Shown piece by piece: positions 1 through 11,933 of a DNA stretch of 64,000 nt. Both the position numbers and the translations under genes were made by a program. Within the stretch, counting starts at the first letter, position 1. The number at the start of each line of letters is the position of its first letter. The DNA is from Favolaschia claudopus. Lineage: Eukaryota > Basidiomycota > Agaricomycetes > Agaricales > Mycenaceae. The notes under the pieces are model-generated. The model did not search any database and had not been told where the DNA came from. It saw only the letters and a program-made list of their open reading frames with translations. The DNA lies in the NCBI GenBank assembly GCA_037176885.1, contig JAWWNJ010000037.1, positions 558,001 to 622,000 on the forward strand, read 5' to 3'.

Positions 1-307
1 CTCAAACGCTCGACGACACCATAACACTCATTTCTATCAGCCTCCGCCGCCGCGTCCACCCGAGCCAATGGAATTCAGATTCGCGGAACCGATCGTCGAG
101 GGCGCTCCTGCCCCGCCGCCGGATGCTGAAAGCCAGGCCGCTTTCAATGTTCGGTGGATGGAACATAATGTTGCGGCGCGCGGTCAGTCGACAGGGCGCC
201 GCAAGAAGAAATCGACTGCGGCCGAGCACGCTGGAACTGAATGGTCTTCCAAACACTCACGCGGTCCTCATCCGCGCGATCCTGAGGATCGCGCTCGCCC
301 GGGTTAG
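1..307 (+). CDS. C2H2 zinc-finger protein, 3' end only
   Basis: The window opens inside a coding exon that stays open from base 2 to a TAG at 305-307. The first residues, SNARRHHNTHF, match the second finger of the two other zinc-finger genes in this window (SNAKRHLKTHF at 5931-7199 and SNARRHSQIHT at 9141-10417). After the finger comes a Pro-rich stretch and then FAEPIVE, which corresponds to FVQPVVA and FAETIIE in the paralogs, and NVRWMEHNVAARG, which corresponds to IRWLDPNVTVRG in the minus-strand paralog. It is therefore the C-terminal third of a probable nuclear DNA-binding protein. The start and first finger lie outside the window. Target genes cannot be inferred. Confidence 0.8.
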   Translation, partial: SNARRHHNTHFYQPPPPRPPEPMEFRFAEPIVEGAPAPPPDAESQAAFNVRWMEHNVAARGQSTGRRKKKSTAAEHAGTEWSSKHSRGPHPRDPEDRARPG

Positions 308-2170
308 AAACCCGACGGACGGTCATGTATGCACTCCGCGAAGACAAGTCTGGATTGCCATCCAAGATGTACACGAGACTTGAAGTACCTTGTATGCCAT
401 TATGTAGCTCTGAATCCTCTTCTGTATCATTCTGTACTTTTTCTGTGTCCGGATACCGTTGACACTGTAACATACCTATGTAGCAAATATTCTCATACAC
501 GTTGATTCATTTGGTTTCTCTTGCTGTATAGATTTTGGGCTAATGCACTCAGGGCTTCTGCCTTCAGATGAGACTGAGTACGAGGACGGCAAGAAAGATG
601 AACTGACATACTTGGATACCCTCATGGCAGGATAGTCGGACGAGCCGATATGCCCTTGCCAAATCCACGTCTGTACCACCTAAGATTTGAGTTTGAATGG
701 ATGTGGCGTGATTCGGGCGACCTGGAATATTTCTGGCATCGTGCCAGGAACATGAAACAAGAATTGAGAGGTCATCTTCCCAAGGATCACCGTTGCCTAA
801 CGAAGACCTTCCACAGTCGTACACAAGTACCCTCGTTGAGCGGAACGGCCGATGGTTCACGCTGCGACGCTGGACAGCTTAATAAACCCCCGGTCGGGGA
901 TGTCCACCGTCTTGAAACCGTATTGACATTCGTGTTGACGGCCGAAAGGTCCTCGCTCGGAAAATTGCCAATAGTCAATTCGTCGTCAAGCCCTGTGAAG
1001 CTGAAGAGAGATTGTCTAAGTTTCGCGATCGTCGGGGTATCTCTTAGAACCTTTCGACTCTCGCTAACACGCACAACCTAGCATGCATCCATGCGTACAT
1101 CACACACACGGGAGCAGAGATGCTGCTGCTCACGGTATCCGGCGCCCACTGACAACGGAGAATGGAGTCAGGATTCTACAACTGAGTACTTTTGTCAGAG
1201 GAGGAAAACATTGACGCATCTTGCATAATGGACATGTCCACTGTGTATATAGGTCAATTTAGCTCGATATTGTATGAGTTATACGATATATGCCAAGACT
1301 GTGTGGCCACCTACAGCTGCGCGAGAAAACTATACGGCGTGTTGACAATGACTTAAGGTCGGATCAGGTTTGGACAACGCGTTATTCAAAATATTTGACT
1401 ATTGGCGAAAACCTCGGCCGAGGGAGCTCGAGATCTGTGAAACCTGAAGCGAACTGTCAAGCCGTGAAAAAAGAAGAAAGAAAACCGACAAGATTCAATG
1501 TCTGCTGCGCCGCGACGCAAAGCCATAATACTCTCAAATCTCCTCCAAAGCAACGTAATGAAAAATTTGCCTTCTTCCAACTCAAGTACCGTTGACGTCG
1601 AGACGTCTGGAACGAATAGCACGCTGGTCAAGGGAAACTATGCTTGATCAGAGTGTTGGTTTCTGCTGGTTTGATTGCTGGTAGACGATGCTGGCCTTAT
1701 CTTGGGCATTCACCAGCTTCAACCCGAAGAAGAAAAGCGCGTATTCAAGACATTCAAGCCGATTGATTTCGGACTCGACGATTTTCCATGACTCGGCGAC
1801 GAGGCTTGGCAGCTTATTGTTGCCCACACCGACATCCAGGGCAGCTAGATTTGGAGACGAAAGACCGCATGGGAGGTGTTGGGGAAGCTGAAATTGACCA
1901 CGAGCATAGTGGCCTGTGGGGATTGAGTGTGCGCTTCAACAACTTGAAATATTCCAGGCGGCATCAACGAATTGTGAGTCTGTGACATCCTTGTCTTGAA
2001 CCGCGACCATTGAGAGGGATAAGAGTATGGGGAACAAAATTTGATGGTAGACATTGATGGTGGACATGGACATGCAGGGGAAAACACGCAGGCAGAAACC
2101 TGAGGTTGAATCCGTGCACGTACGAAGCTGTAGCCAAATGCTCTCAGAATTTTCCGTGAGGATTTTTCCG
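308..2170. other. Gene-poor stretch, no supported gene
   Basis: Only short open frames on both strands, none with a recognisable domain or a convincing exon chain. The first part is probably the 3' untranslated region of the zinc-finger gene. I see no repeat with both copies inside the window here. Confidence 0.4.
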
Positions 2171-2174
2171 CCCA

Positions 2175-2181
2175 TATATAA
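2175..2181 (+). promoter_or_regulatory. TATA-box-like TATATAA
   Basis: A TATATAA motif lies about 125 bp upstream of an ATG (2307) that opens a 92-nt frame ending at a good donor, GTGAGT. Motif, spacing and donor together suggest a promoter and first exon, but the downstream gene could not be followed. Confidence 0.35.
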
Positions 2182-2306
2182 CCCTGCTGTAGGCGTCCGC
2201 CGTCAATCATTTGTTGAGCGTCACACGGGTCACGGTGTGACATCCGGTTTCCTTCCCTCCACCATCCGTTCGAATAGTACCATTCGTCGCCCATTCGCTC
2301 ATCGAA

Positions 2307-2398
2307 ATGACCACCAGGGAAACGGGCGGGGAGGCGGGGCAGCTGGGAGCGCCAGAACTGTCAGAAAGACGGGCTTGTGCCAGTGGCAATTTCAATCG
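2307..2398 (+). CDS. Possible orphan first coding exon
   Basis: ATG preceded by AA, an open frame of about 30 residues beginning MTTRETGGEAGQ, and a GTGAGT donor right after it. A TATA-like motif lies upstream. No acceptor and second exon could be chosen with confidence, because the sequence that follows runs into the tandem duplication at 2.56-3.33 kb. It may be the surviving start of a gene broken by that duplication, or a chance frame. No function can be assigned. Confidence 0.25.
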
Positions 2399-2559
2399 GT
2401 GAGTTTTTTTGTGTGTAATTTTCAAATTGTCATTCCTCCTTGGTCCTCTCTCGATGGTCCGTTGACGCATGTCGACGACTGCCACGTACGACGCTTGCGT
2501 CTGACGCTTGCGACGCTATCTACCGACGACTCCGATGACTCCAACTACCGCCTCTGGAG

Positions 2560-3330
2560 CCAGTGGCGCCATCTCCGGGAAATGCTACTGTTCCAATATA
2601 GTGCAGAGTACATCGTTTCTCTGGTGCTCGATATGCTGCCCGCGGTGTGATTCGGCGTGGAATGGTCGTCTCTTTTGTACCAATCTCGTCTCTTCGCCAA
2701 CCGCAAGGCTTTCCCTGCGTGAACTTGCGTGTAGGGTATCTGCTTGAGTTGTATGCCTGCAGGCTTTATTGTTCAGGTCATCGTGGGCGGGTGAATCCCT
2801 GCACCTGAGATCCCATAGGCATCTGGCTGTGCATTTTACCTTGGCCGTTATAAGGTGTACCAGTTTCCCTGCACCCGTGACCCCACGGGCATTTGGATGC
2901 GCATTTTACCTGGACGATTTTAAGGTGTACCAGTTCTCCTGCAGCCATTCTCTTGCATGGGTTTGACTGCAGGAAATTCCGGCCAACTCTTGACTTGCAG
3001 GCATTGTCTTCGCGGAATGTTACCATCCCAAATTCAATGGTGATGTTGTTTCTCTGGTACTTGAGATCTTGACTGCCCCGCAATACGGCGTGGAGCGGTT
3101 GTCATTGTCTCCTCACCAGCTGCACGCCTGTCTCTGTAGGATTTCTGTGTAGGGCTTTTGATTCAGTCATATGCCTGCAGGCTTTATTGCTTGGGCCCGC
3201 GTGTGCGGGTGAATTCCTGCACCCGTGACCCCATAAATGTTTGGCTGTACATTTTACCTTGATGGTCATGAGATGTACCAGTTTCCCTGCGGCCATTTTC
3301 TTGCATGGCACAGGCCAATGTCTGTAGTAT
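2560..3330. repeat. Imperfect tandem duplication, about 435-bp period
   Basis: The segment from about 2600 recurs from about 3035: both contain GTTTCTCTGGT, then CGGCGTGGA, then TGCCTGCAGGCTTTATTG, then GCGGGTGAAT and CCTGCACC. Inside the first copy a shorter unit of about 73 bp (CCTGCACC ... CATTTTACCT ... GTACCAGTT) is itself present twice (about 2800-2870 and 2872-2945) and once more near 3215-3290. No stable reading frame links the copies, so this looks like non-coding sequence amplification. Confidence 0.7.
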
Positions 3331-4900
3331 TCTCCCTGCTTGCAGATTCATCCTCCAATTTCGTCCTCATTTCTGGTATAAATGTGTATGAGATTCTGTC
3401 CGAGCTGACTGTACAGTGTAACGATAGAACTGTATGTCCACGATGTTATAATAAACAGTTTATCTGAAGGCTGAATGAACTAGTGAACTCTCGCTGGATT
3501 GAAGTTGGCTCCGACCGGGAAGCTGTATACACTTGGGACGGTTTGTGTTCGGGAAGTCAGGCATTTGCATTGTGGACTGCTAGTCTGATCAAAATGGGAA
3601 TAGCACCACAGAATCGAGAACGGGGTCACCAGAAGTCCAGAGATGGCAAGAGGCCGAACTGTGCCTTCCAAAATGCGGGAAGTCAAAATTTCATTTTCCA
3701 AGTTGATTCTCGAGTCGATTGTGAGGTCAATTTCGAACGAATACTTATCTCACTCAGTCAATTCTCGAACTTGATTGTGCTTGTGCCAGGTAATAATGGT
3801 GGAGGAAGAGGAGGATCTAATTAACCGTATGGTCTCAAAGAGGAACAAGTGGTTTGCTGTACTAATACATGTTGATTTTCGAGGTCGATTCTCCCGGAGT
3901 TGCGAATCTGGACTAGACACAGGTTGAAAATGGACCCATTTATTCATGTAGGTAATGTCAAGTTGCTGAAATCTGATAGAACTCTATCGGGCACAGCGAC
4001 CAGACGGGCAAAATCCAAGTAACTCTGGTCTTTGTTCAGAGTGGTAATACAGACAAGACAGCATAGGTGGTTCGAGCAACTATGCGCCAAGAGGGATGCG
4101 TGAAAAGAGACAATGATTGAAGATACTGCAAACTTCTTAGGGCAAACCCGCAAGGTATCCAAACTTGCGAGTGTAGTTGATTTGGTTTGCTTCTGTACGG
4201 CCCAGGCTCGGTAAAAGCAGTCTCATAGACATCTCATCTAGCTTATGTAGACTGTCAACGAGAGTAAGAGCAAGCAAGTCAAATATATGTATTATGACAA
4301 GGATGAGAGTATCCACGCCACAGCACAGAGACTCTTCGAGTTTCGGGTTGGTTCGATGAATGATTTCGAAATTCAGCTTGATATACTGTAGACATTTGGA
4401 AAGAGACTCGAGAGCCAGAGTGCCAGTGTACTTTGTGCGGCGCGGCGGATGTCCGATGAACAGCAAGTATTTAAAGTATCTTGGATTATCGACCGATGAT
4501 CAATGCAGCCGGCAAGTCTGCTGGTAAGATCCTACAGGGTAGGGAGCGTAGTATTTTGGCTGCAGGTAGCAGCATCTTGGTGAAGACGTGCAGGGAAGTG
4601 GTCGCGGTGCTCTGGCTGCAGTTAATTCACATTACACTGTCAATAATTATGTGCAAGATTTTATCAGCAAGACAGGCCAAAATTGTCATTGCTACGAGTT
4701 GCGCCTTGAGGGTATTGAGGAAGGAAGAGGATCGACGGAAATTCCGTGCACTGAAAAACGTGCATGTCCATCCGGGTGTCCACCGCCGCGGCGGTGGATA
4801 TCTACCATCAATTGATCCCCATACCTTCAACTAATTGCGACCATTCGTGTTCCCAACAACTCGAGACCAGACCAACACCAGCACTCACATCCTTGAGAGT
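3331..4900. other. Intergenic, no supported gene
   Basis: Short frames only. A 109-residue open frame on the minus strand (4137-4466) has no family signature. Nothing else stands out. Confidence 0.3.
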
Positions 4901-5635
4901 ATGCGCCCATTGCTTCCCTCGGATTCGCAGACTCAGCTGGAGCGATGTCACGGCAGTGGACAAGAGTTTTTATCTGAGAAAATTTCGACTTGCGTCGAAG
5001 TTCTGGTGAACTTGGCAGGCAGCAAGATACATACACCAGAGCAACCTCTCACTCAAGCCAGGGAACTCGATAACGAGTCATCGACGCATAGACGTTGTGC
5101 TGACCTCGACACTTGCGTCACTGATGGTTTCAATATCGTGAAGGCTGGAGTCGACGCATTCGAGGCATTCCTAGCGGCTGAATTTTCCGTAAAACGCTCC
5201 ACAATCGTCTTTCTCCACCCATCTGCTTGTATAAACATGCCTAGTGCTCAGGCTGTCCTCGATTCAATGCAGCGATCTTTTGAGGGCGGTTTTTCTGTGG
5301 ACATGGACGTGGAAATTGGAGGCAAAATTCGCGACCGGTCAATTCTACGATCTACCGTACAGATTCTGTTCAAAACGGGCACAGGAGGATTTTTGACAAC
5401 TACGCTACGCCTTTGTTTACTGCTACTGGCCCATCGAAGACATTTCTCGAGCTTGGGGCATGACCCCCCTGAAAAAACCCTGCGTACACTTAAGGCGACT
5501 TCTGTAACCTCGACGCGGCACTTCGCATTTTCTTCGTTATGCGTGCGACGTACTCATGCAATGCCGAAGACAGCCTTCTACTCTGGTGTCTTTCTCAAGA
5601 AGGATTTTTCACAGACGTTTATCGAATTCTACTAG
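4901..5635 (+). CDS. Hypothetical protein, single-exon frame
   Basis: A 244-residue open frame from the first ATG (4901). I recognise no family. It has a hydrophobic patch near the C-terminal third (LRLCLLLLA) and no clear signal peptide. It lies 295 bp upstream of the start of the C2H2 gene at 5931. Its length is unusual for chance in this composition, but the lack of introns in an intron-rich region and the lack of any domain argue against a conserved gene. It could also be part of the upstream region of the zinc-finger gene. Confidence 0.2.
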   Translation: MRPLLPSDSQTQLERCHGSGQEFLSEKISTCVEVLVNLAGSKIHTPEQPLTQARELDNESSTHRRCADLDTCVTDGFNIVKAGVDAFEAFLAAEFSVKRSTIVFLHPSACINMPSAQAVLDSMQRSFEGGFSVDMDVEIGGKIRDRSILRSTVQILFKTGTGGFLTTTLRLCLLLLAHRRHFSSLGHDPPEKTLRTLKATSVTSTRHFAFSSLCVRRTHAMPKTAFYSGVFLKKDFSQTFIEFY

Positions 5636-5930
5636 CGTGCTTGAGCTGGACGACTATCTTCGAGGTCCGGATTCAGCAGACCTAGTCAGTTTGAAACCCC
5701 TGCTTCCCCAGTATAATTGCAGTTGATTGGGTAGAAGACTGAAAGGATCCGCGCCAACCTCAAGTGTGTGCCGCTGGCCCCAATCTTTCAGCCGAAATTC
5801 TATTTCAAAAGTGCTGTCTGTGCCCCCTCGTGTTCTCACGTCTATCTCGCCCCACACGATTTACGCCTCTCAATCGTCTCAATATTCCTGAATCTGTCCC
5901 TCTGAAATCGTCGCAGCCCAAAGAAGCCCG

Positions 5931-7199
5931 ATGCCTGATAGACAAAAGTCGCAGTTACGGCGCAACTACCATCAGGGCTGGAGCAATTCCCCGTTCTCTG
6001 CGTCGTCCCCTCCGGAGCCGCATGTATCCAGTAAGCTAGCAATCTGTCTTCGTCCACCCGATTCTCGCATCTGCCTCTGATGCGTCTCCAGTGCCATCTT
6101 CCTCAAATCCAGTTTCATACGAGGACGCCTCTCTCCCTACGCAATCGTATTCATCTTCGAGTCCAGCTGGATCATCATCTGCCTCTCTTTTTTCTTTTCC
6201 GCCTCCTCCGCCCCGATTTGGCATGCCGAGCCCATATCGTCCTCTCCCGCTCCCCAGCTCCTCGATGTCCCACGAATCTTTTTCTTACCCTCCCCCCCCA
6301 ATGCCATTTGGTATGTATCCGCGATCTTCCCGCCATTCAGTGCCACCAACGTCAAGTACTATTGGCGCGTCTGATACGCCTATGCCTCCCATGACCACCG
6401 ACAGGTTGATGGATCCTGCGTGCGTTTTTTGCTTGCAGAGCATAGCAATAATCAAAATCGACCGTTCTTCTCCAGGGATGCAGAAGATGACACAGGAATT
6501 TCAGCGTACGCCTTCTTCATCGCTTGGATTTTTGACTAATTTTCATCGCGAAGTGGAAATGCACCTGGACCATCGACATTTCTAGAACGTAGCTCGTCGA
6601 CTCCTATCATCATCGAGACCATTCCTCAGCATGTAGAACCCAGGACGAGGCGTCGATCACAACCTGCAAGAATGGTGGGTCACATTCATCAGCGGTGGCC
6701 GATATCTAACGCGCTACCCAGCACGCTTGCGAGATCTGTCATAAAGAGTTTTCCCGGTGAGCAATGTACATGGGCAAGCGGATCGGAGCGTACTGAATCG
6801 TTGTTGGTCAGACAAAGCGGATTGCAAACGCACATGAACACACACACCAACGTTCAGCGTATGTACTCGCTCATCCCCGAAGGCCTTTTATTGACTCGTT
6901 ATCTAGCATATGGTTGCCCTTTTCCGAATTGCGGGAGAGTTTTCAATGTACGATCCAACGCCAAGCGGCACCTCAAAACGCACTTTTACCGGCCGCCTCC
7001 GCCAGCGCCGGTGCAGATAACATTCGTGCAACCCGTTGTAGCGGGATCGCCGCCGACCTCTTCGAGCCAGGTGCACCATGATCACGTACACATGATGGCC
7101 GTGCCAATGCCTAGCATGACCAGCTCCAACGAGTCGACTCGGATGTCCTCGACCATCCTGAGAACGAGATCGACCGCGGCGGACGACTCAGACGAATGA
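5931..7199 (+). CDS. C2H2 zinc-finger protein (two fingers)
   Basis: Seven exons can be placed: 5931-6030, 6092-6404, 6476-6505, 6554-6674, 6722-6756, 6812-6858 and 6907-7199, giving 312 residues. The first half is Ser/Pro-rich and looks disordered. Finger 1 (CEICHKEFSRQSGLQTHMNTH) fits C-x2-C-x12-H-x3-H, and finger 2 starts CPFPNC and ends HLKTH (C-x4-C-x12-H-x3-H). An intron cuts finger 1 after FSR, and another separates the two fingers. The exons of 35 and 47 nt are identical in length to those of the minus-strand paralog at 9141-10417. The tail is Pro-rich, then Ser/Thr-rich, ending in DDSDE. The role is probably sequence-specific DNA binding in the nucleus. The boundary between exons 2 and 3 is the least certain, since a GT at 6311 with an acceptor at 6438 also keeps frame. 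Confidence 0.8.
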
Positions 7200-7900
7200 G
7201 GCTCCGAGGACGTGCCCCTCATTTATGAGCCAAGCTCGTAGTGTCTCATCGTTCGGCCGCTCTCCCTGCCTGTTCCCATTGACAGTGGTGATCACCGTTC
7301 ATTGACCGCAACATTCGTACCACTACGAGTTATATCTTTCCTGAAAATCAGTTGATAATTCTGTAACTGGAATGTAATAGTATACCTTGTTTCATGCCCT
7401 TTCTCTCGACTGAAGCATCGATTTCTGCGTGCAAGCTCAGCTCATATTCACTCGCCGATTTAGTAGTAGCACCGATTACGTGACCGCAAATACTTCCGTG
7501 CGTTTCTTGTTCTCTTCCCCCAACTTCAAGTTGAACTTGCTTTTTCGGGTTCGGACAATCCAACGTTACAACTTCAAGTCAATAACAAGATAGCAAGAGC
7601 GTAGCTGCAATATCAAAACGTACTACTATGCGCGACAGCAAAAGCCCAAGAACGCAACAAAATGCAGCGGGAATATATCGCAAGGCATTGAAGAATGCTA
7701 CGGTCTTGCTTTGGATCATGGATGGCTAGATTACGGCGGTTCAGGCACCACACTCTTGCAATCGAAAAACCTCCTTTCTGTTCATGAACCACTTCTTTCC
7801 TGACGCGAACCCTCTTCTCCCCATTTCGATGCAGTATTTTCAATTTCAGACTCGCGAGGTCTACCAGAACACCCCTACGTCGAATTGTCGGCAGGTTCTC
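7200..7900. other. Intergenic, 3' flank of zinc-finger gene
   Basis: No domain or exon chain seen. A 148-residue minus-strand frame at 7613-8059 lies antisense to the membrane-protein remnant and has no signature. Confidence 0.35.
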
Positions 7901-7913
7901 GATCTCTGTTTGA

Positions 7914-8463
7914 GTGAATCGGAGGTGGTACTTCTCAGTACGCGCGATGAATTTTTCATTCCACACTATCCCGCCTAACGCAACTTTAGTTTTCTTCTTT
8001 CTTTTTGCTGGCGGTCTGCTGGTTCTAAGCGTCGTTCGCAAATTCTGCGCATTGCCCACGAGAAATCCTCAAGTTTCCGTCGAGTCGAGCATCAGCCCTC
8101 CGCCATATTCCAGTATAGGCTTTGCGGCTTCACAGTCGCACGATATCCCACTCTGCAAGGGCTCGCCTAGTCAGTCTTCTCGTATATAGCGTCCAGTTTC
8201 TGACTCGATATCACAGTCCCCCCACACGACCCATTTCGCGTCGTCGCACCATCCTTCAACGACTCGCCGCTTCTCAATGACGGATATTTCACCCGTGTTT
8301 CGCATCCCGATCCAGTTGCGCATCGGCGTCGTTCCTCCAGCGGTTTCGGATCTGGATTCGGCTTAGGTGCAGGCCCATCCACTGCAGCGTCGCCCGTGTT
8401 GTCTGACACGCCGCCGCACACGCCGCCACCGCCGCCCGCGTATGTTCGCGATTCTGGGTTGTA
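7914..8463 (+). pseudogene. Remnant of a single-pass membrane protein with Pro-rich tail
   Basis: A strong membrane segment (ATLVFFFLFAGGLLVLSVV) followed by basic residues, then a Ser-rich cytoplasmic-type tail (PPPYSSIG), occupies one frame up to a TAG at 8187-8189. The same frame continues after the stop with Ser/Thr-rich sequence (SDSISQSPHTTH). A second frame then carries a tail that ends properly (SDTPPHTPPPPPAYVRDSG, then TAG at 8461-8463). Such TM plus Pro-rich tails are common at the end of Agaricomycete single-pass membrane proteins, as in the gene at 40475-41846. The stop and the frame change suggest decay. A missed intron could explain part of it, but no good donor-acceptor pair was found. 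The extracellular domain is missing. Confidence 0.5.
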
Positions 8464-9140
8464 GAGACCGTTATTTGACTGGTGAGTGATTCCTGCGAAT
8501 AGTCAGTCAGTCTCTGACGCGCCGCTCAGCGATTTTGTTGGACTAAATTCGTATATATCTTGTCAATCTTTTATGGAGACACTTGCTTCAATTTTGTCAA
8601 TGTAACTCGGCCGTGGTTCGTCTCCTTGTGTCCGCTCTTCGAAAGCGCAGTCTTGGGCGGTGGCATCCTGATATCTCCAGCTCGTCAATCAAAGGGATGC
8701 AAGAGCTTGATGAATGACTCAAGGAGTGCGACGTTTGAATCTGCCGAATGGTCACTGGTGCGCCAAAGACCCTGGCTCTTATCAAGCATGGACAACAGTC
8801 CTGGGGATTTTTGTTTAGTCGTTATTCATTCAGTCAGGGTTTCACGCGTGGCGTGAAACAAAATCCCGCTCACCAGACACGCGTACGCTGAAGGGAGCAA
8901 AATCATTGAACGCCTGAATATACATCACTTCTTTTCGGCGCTCAACGAAATTAGGACCACCGAAATGTGGGACGCTTTCACTTTCACATTGCTCGGTATA
9001 CACTGCACGTTTGCGAATTGACTACTAAGAACTTGACTACCAATGTTCTTGAAATGCGTGTATGGCGTGGGGAGCTGCCAGTGTCAAAACTCTGGCCTAT
9101 ATGCACGATGTTATACGACTCCAAAGCCAGCCCTTCCGAG
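8464..9140. other. Intergenic, convergent 3' flank
   Basis: Nothing recognisable. It separates the membrane-protein remnant on the plus strand from the minus-strand zinc-finger gene. Confidence 0.35.
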
Positions 9141-10417
9141 TCAATGGGCACCACCAGCTTGACTGGAAGGACCAGCGATGGGGTATGGAGCATACAGGAC
9201 CATTGGTGGCTCGTCATTGGGGTAAGGCATCTGCAGCCCGTCGACGGAGTTCCTCTTGCGTCGCGGCGGGGCAGCGATGGAGAGATTCGGCTTGCCTCGT
9301 ACCGTGACGTTGGGGTCTAGCCAGCGTATACGAAAAGATGACTGAGAATCCGAAGACAGGTCCAACGAGCGTTCCGGATGCGGGGCTTCGATGATCGTCT
9401 CCGCGAATTTGATCTGCACATTTTCGGACGTATTGGCGCGTGCATCTTTGTCGGTATGGATTTGGGAGTGTCGCCGCGCATTTGACCGGACGTTGAAGGA
9501 TTTGGAGCAACCTGGATACGAGCAGTGGTACGCTACACCACGCGTGAATTCTACTTGTCGCTCGGCGTGATATCGGCGAGACGTACGAAAAACCTTGTTG
9601 TGGGTATTCATGTGTGTCTCTAACGCACTTGGCCTGCGGTCGAAGATGAGTGGTAAAGATTGCACGTCCATATGGCTCTTTCACCTGGGAAACTCCTTGT
9701 GACAGACTTCGCAAGGATGCTAGGTCGATATTCAGATTTACCTCAGCCTTGAAATTCGGTAGGTATACGCACCATTTTATCGGGCTTTCGCTCTCCCTTT
9801 TTCTTGGTCTCGACATGAGAAGGGATGGTTGCAATAACAATCGGTGAGCTGCTACGGTCGGATGCCGCCTCAGACAGACTCGAGGAATCGGAATAAAGGT
9901 CCAGCTCGCTGTCCACGACGTCACTTTGATCGTCATCGAGTGACGACGGTGATGGGCCTTGATCCATTCTCGTCGTGGAGTACAGCGAGTATACTGCTGT
10001 AGAGTCGGCCTCGGGGGCTGAGCTGAGGCCCATGGGCGGCAAATAGGCGGGAGGAATGGGCTGCTGGGAAGAAACTCGTGTTTGAAGCATGGGCGAAGAT
10101 GCTATTGTGCCGGATAAAGAAAACGACGGCGGATGCATGTCATCATGCATGGCAGGCGGAGGAAAGGAATAGAACGGCCTTGAGTTCGGTACGAGTGAGC
10201 TCGGAGCGCCGGGAGGGCTACCCTGGCTATGGTGCGATGCCCGTTGCGACGTGGATGACCCTTGAGGTGTGACGGCGGGAAATGAAGAGGAATATGATGG
10301 CATAGTGACACAACTTGAAGACAAGAGAGAACTAGATGGCAAACGGCCAGATGAGGTGGAAATCCGAGTGGGTGGTTGAGGAGACGAGGGAGATGGGACT
10401 GAAGAAGCGTCAGACAT
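9141..10417 (-). CDS. C2H2 zinc-finger protein (two fingers)
   Basis: Four exons: 10417-9773, 9719-9685, 9633-9587 and 9532-9141, together 1119 nt or 372 residues. The N-terminal 200 residues are Ser/Pro-rich with an acidic patch (SLDDDQSDVVDSELDL), then SSSPIVIATIP, which matches SSTPIIIETIP in the plus-strand paralog. Finger 1 begins CEVCHKEFPR and ends HMNTH; finger 2 is CSYPGCSKSFNVRSNARRH-type. An intron cuts finger 1 after FPR, exactly as in the paralog. Between the fingers the donor GTACGT was chosen because it keeps phase and gives VFPYHC, parallel to VQPYGC. The C-terminus is longer than in the paralog (IRWLDPNVTVRG, then KRNSVDG). Probably a nuclear transcription regulator with unknown targets. 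The head of the gene faces about 1.5 kb of gene-poor DNA. Confidence 0.85.
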
Positions 10418-11930
10418 GACAGAGCCGACAGAGACCAGACACAAGCGAAGACAGAGATAGGCATACTAGATAAACCGACTGGTAAGGATGAGCTGAGCCC
10501 ACTACGCAGATACGAGGTCTGCCTTCTAGACTGGTGATTGTTATACATGAGTAGAGGGGTGATTGCCACGAAGCACAGGGTTTGATGTGTACACCGTATC
10601 GCGCTAGTCGATGAAGAGCAAGCGCCAGACGGCGTGAAGCAGCTGTACGGTGAAGTACTGCGAGTGGGTCGATGGGGCAGCGAGAGACAAGATGGTTGTA
10701 ACTCCCCGGCGCGTAGAACGTGAGAACGTGACCATAAGCACACCTGCGTTAAGAATAAGAGGATGTTGCCCGAGCTTCAAGCTTTGATGTCAATTGTGAG
10801 CCAGGAAAATTCAAGGTACATGTGCATGAGCCTCGAAATCTCGGGTCTTGGCTGATAGGCATAGAAACAGCTCCCAATTTTGCAGACGCAAAGTTTGACC
10901 AGAATAAAGAATGGAAATTGAGGATCAAGGTAGGTGCAAGGCAAAATCTTTCGTTAACGTTGCGTTAACGGACCAAATTCCTGTGCTAGCGGTGATCACC
11001 CACAATAGCAGGTCTCTCCTTCCGACGACTACTGCACAACTGGACCAAGCAATCAAAAATCGGCTTGGAGCTCTCAGCTGCACCGTCCGAGTCTACTCAG
11101 AAAAACTCCACACGAAAAAGGAATGCGGGACTCGTGTTCCGGTTGAGAACTTGCACTGGTAGCGAAGTCTTGTACACCCGTAATCGTGGCCTGACACAAC
11201 GAGCTGGGTTAAGGCTGTATCGCCGGCGAGCGCAGGAAAGGCAGGGAAGTATTCTACGCACGGAAGTATCCCCTCAGATGTCTTCGCGGGAGAGCGACTG
11301 GAAATCTCACTGGCACGACCTTCTGATCGTCGTTCTCAACGGCCGTTAAAGATTTCTCGCTGTGTGCAGCGAGCTAGAAGCGAATTGTGCGATTCAATCG
11401 CTGAACTTGCGGCGTGATATTCATATAACGGCGGCAATTGGGAGAGGGCATCGTAAGATGGACGTAGACTCGACGCCCAAGGTGCACCCAGTTCGTTTCT
11501 TGCCAGAGAACACTTCGACTGTGCGATAAGAGTTTGAGGATAATTCCTCGGTGGAGAAAGGAGTCAAATTTCAAGCAGAGTAGGGGTGCCATTATTCGAA
11601 GTGAGTGAGACAAGATTGCGAGGTATTCCGGTCTACGACTCGCAGCATGTTCTCTTCTAGTGACCCTAGATACTGTTCCGCAGTGTCCTCCCGTCTTCGA
11701 GAGCATTAAGCTTGCCGCCTACTAGATCGTGGTTGGAGTCCAAGGATGGTGGTTTGTATACCGTCACATCATTTCGTGCTCACGACCCCAATGTCGCTCG
11801 GATCGGTTCATCCATCTGTACTCCCTCGTCTCAGGGAGTGAGGCGCAGGAAGAGCCCGGAGTCCTCCAAGATATCGCCGCCAAAGTACGGCTGTTGAACT
11901 AGCTTCAAGACAAGAAAAAGCGAAACTTTT
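10418..11930. other. Gene-poor, upstream of zinc-finger gene
   Basis: A 213-residue frame at 10102-10743 is antisense or out of frame to the zinc-finger gene and its leader, and has no signature. A 110-residue minus frame at 11374-11706 also has none. Probably regulatory and spacer DNA. Confidence 0.35.
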
Positions 11931-11933
11931 ATT

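Noticed and set aside
2560..3330. CRISPR-like spaced repeats
   Set aside because: Units are long, unequal and diverged, and the organism is a eukaryote; this is a tandem duplication.
4137..4466. 109-residue minus-strand frame with leucine-rich texture
   Set aside because: No family signature, no neighbours in an exon chain; below what I can support as a gene.
10102..10743. 213-residue minus-strand frame upstream of the zinc-finger gene
   Set aside because: Runs in another frame across the N-terminal exon of the zinc-finger gene, whose paralog supports the other frame.
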